Shown here: in pieces, positions 63,135-64,000 of the stretch
How the letters are laid out: the number at the start of each line of letters is the position of its first letter
Numbering within the stretch: the first letter of the stretch is position 1
Source of the DNA: Bromus sterilis
Taxonomy: Eukaryota; Streptophyta; Magnoliopsida; Poales; Poaceae
Reading direction: 5' to 3'
Length of the DNA stretch: 64,000 nucleotides
Assembly (NCBI GenBank): GCA_950022295.1
Contig: OX465599.1
Location: 2,914,001-2,978,000 of the forward strand
Notes under the pieces: model-generated
The model's input: only the letters and a program-made list of their open reading frames with translations
What the model was told of the DNA's origin: nothing
Databases searched by the model: none
Position numbers and translations under genes: made by a program

Positions 63135-64000
63135 CCATTGGCGAACCCTAGGGTGCATTTACGTGCCGGTCATCAACACTCGCAGTTTTGGCCAATTCTG
63201 GCCTGTTTCATGGGCTATTAATCACCGTTTTGGGTCCCCAGAGTGATTTCCACCATTGACGAACCCCAGGGTGCATTTACGTGCCGGTCATCAACACTCG
63301 CAATTTTGGCCGATTCTGGCCTGTTTCATGGGCTATTAATCACAGTTACATGGGCTATTAATCACCGTTTTGGATCCCCAGAGTGATTTCCATCATTGAA
63401 GAACCCAGGGTGCATTTACGTGCCGGTTATCAACACACGCAGTTTTGACCGATTCTGGCCTGTTTCATGAGCTATTAATCACCGTTTTGGGTCCCCGGAG
63501 TGATTTCCACAATTGACGAACCCCAGGGTGCATTTACGTGCCGGTCATCAACACTCGCAATTTTGGCCGATTCTGGCCTGTTTCATGGGTTATTAATCAT
63601 AGTTACATGGGCTATTAATCACCGTTTTGGGTCCCCGGAGTGATTTCCACAATTTAAGAACCCCAGGGTGCATTTACGTAACGGTCATCAGTCCTCGCAC
63701 TTTTGGCCGATTATGGCCTGTTTCATGGGCTATTAATCACCGTTACATGGGCTATTAATCACCGTTTTGGGTCCCCGGAGTGATTTCCACCATTGACGAA
63801 CCCCAGGGTGCATTTACGTGCCGGTCATCAACACTCGCAGTTTTGGCCGATTCTGGCCTGTTTCATGGGCTATTAATCACCGTTTTGGGTCCCCAGAGTG
63901 ATTTCCACCATTGACGAACCCCAGGGTGCATTTACGTGCCGGTCATCAACACTCGCAGTTTTGGCAGATTCTGGGTTGTTTCATGGGCTATCAATCACCG
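63135..64000 (+). repeat. HOR7 next unit, cut by window end
   Basis: Seven monomers follow the opening order of the previous 2,946-bp unit: 1, 2, H variant, C-like, 12, 13. At the seventh position, however, it has member 14 (CCCCAGAG upstream, TTTTGGCAG, CTATCAATC) instead of the 60962 hybrid. CAATTTAAGAACC near 63652 and GGCCAATTC at 63191 are private. The array clearly continues beyond the window. Confidence 0.88.

Larger units (their letters stand above)
1..64000 (+). repeat. Satellite DNA array, 118/140-bp monomer, spans entire window
   Basis: Every stretch of the window reads as the same monomer in the same orientation. It is recognisable by GCTATTAATCACCG at its head, TGATTTCCAC before the core, TGCATTTACGT in the middle and GATTCTGGCCTGTTTCATGG at its tail. 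I counted about 500 monomers by following the core motif CCATT/CAATT. Spacing between cores is almost always 118 or 140 bp, with 116, 117 or 139 where a single base is lost. No interruption, inversion or unique insert was found, so no stretch over 300 bases holds anything else. The window begins and ends inside the array, so its true length is unknown. The architecture is typical of eukaryotic satellite DNA; the family itself I do not recognise. Confidence 0.98.

Noticed and set aside
1..64000. CRISPR array
   Set aside because: The units are 118/140 bp with no unique spacers between short identical repeats, and there are no cas genes. The structure is tandem satellite.
1..64000. CENP-B box
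   Set aside because: The nearest candidate is on the minus strand, GGTTCGTCAATGG. It has TTCG but lacks the required A and CGGG at the correct spacing, so it does not meet the known core pattern TTCGnnnnAnnCGGG.
1..64000. tRNA-derived origin (RNA polymerase III B box)
   Set aside because: The minus-strand GGTTCGTCAA resembles the start of a B box but mismatches its second half, and I found no A box at a suitable distance and no T-run terminator arrangement.
1..64000. Bacterial or phage origin
   Set aside because: 64 kb of tandem repeat with multi-level HOR and no gene is not known from bacterial chromosomes and fits eukaryotic satellite DNA.
1..64000. Inverted segments within the array
   Set aside because: I looked for the reverse-complement head (CGGTGATTAATAGC) and tail (CCATGAAACAGG) and saw none; all monomers run in one direction.
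1..64000. Match to a named satellite family
   Set aside because: I do not recognise the monomer and cannot search a database. A Repbase/Dfam or genome search with the 118-bp consensus would settle the species and family.

Overview
This window is a single block of eukaryotic satellite DNA from end to end. I see no unique sequence, no believable gene, no RNA gene and no recognisable transposon. All of it is a head-to-tail array, in one orientation, of about 500 copies of a 118-bp monomer (52.5% GC in my consensus count: A21 C33 G29 T35). About 40% of copies carry an extra 22-bp linker, giving 140-bp units. Single-base indels give 116, 117 and 139 bp variants. Organism: a satellite of this size and order points to a complex eukaryote. 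Transition variants at every CpG suggest a genome that methylates CpG, such as a vertebrate or plant, but I do not recognise the family and cannot name a taxon. Centromeric or pericentromeric location is plausible but not shown.

Phase used below: each unit runs from its CCATT (or CAATT/TCATT) core to the base before the next core. Classes: A (CAATT core, GTAACGG, CATCAGTCCTCGCAC, linker); A' (as A, usually no linker, usually CCCCGGGG); B (GCCAGTC, ends GGGTTG); C (CGCAATTTT plus a CATAGTTACATGG-type linker); D and D' (TTTTGGCAG or TTTTGTCAG, ends GGGTTG); E (CGAAGTG, GTGACGG, linker); G (CGCTATTTT plus linker); H (GGATCC upstream, TCATTGAAG core, GGTTATC); P, Q, R, T (short, with diagnostic single-base changes); X (CCATT front with an A-type back half).

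Layout, left to right, as higher-order repeats (HORs). 62-3153: mixed units. 3154-6715: two copies of a 14-monomer, 1,781-bp HOR. 6716-9361: four tandem 5-monomer units (656/678 bp). 9362-14614: mixed, with an apparently perfect 656-bp tandem duplication at 11615-12926. 14615-25969: 28-, 25- and 26-monomer versions of one HOR (3,699, 3,301, 3,441 bp) plus a partial. 25970-30841: two copies of a 19-monomer, 2,436-bp HOR. 30842-39505: 22-, 19- and 15-monomer versions of a related HOR (2,856, 2,458, 1,922 bp) plus a partial. 39506-50984: more heterogeneous. 50985-53231: shuffled HOR6-type units. 53232-54642: 12 linker-free monomers of a distinct subfamily. 54643-60188: a 15-monomer, 1,895-bp HOR (two full copies and one partial). 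60189-64000: a rearranged 23-monomer, 2,946-bp derivative and the start of its next copy.

The parts are related by turnover rather than by gene function. Neighbouring HOR copies differ mostly by gain or loss of whole monomer blocks (118+140, 118+140+140 and so on), as unequal exchange between misaligned repeats would produce. The 22-bp linker equals the first 14 and last 8 bases of a monomer, so it looks like a monomer that lost 96 bp between two GTTT repeats. That would derive the entire 64 kb from one 118-bp ancestor.
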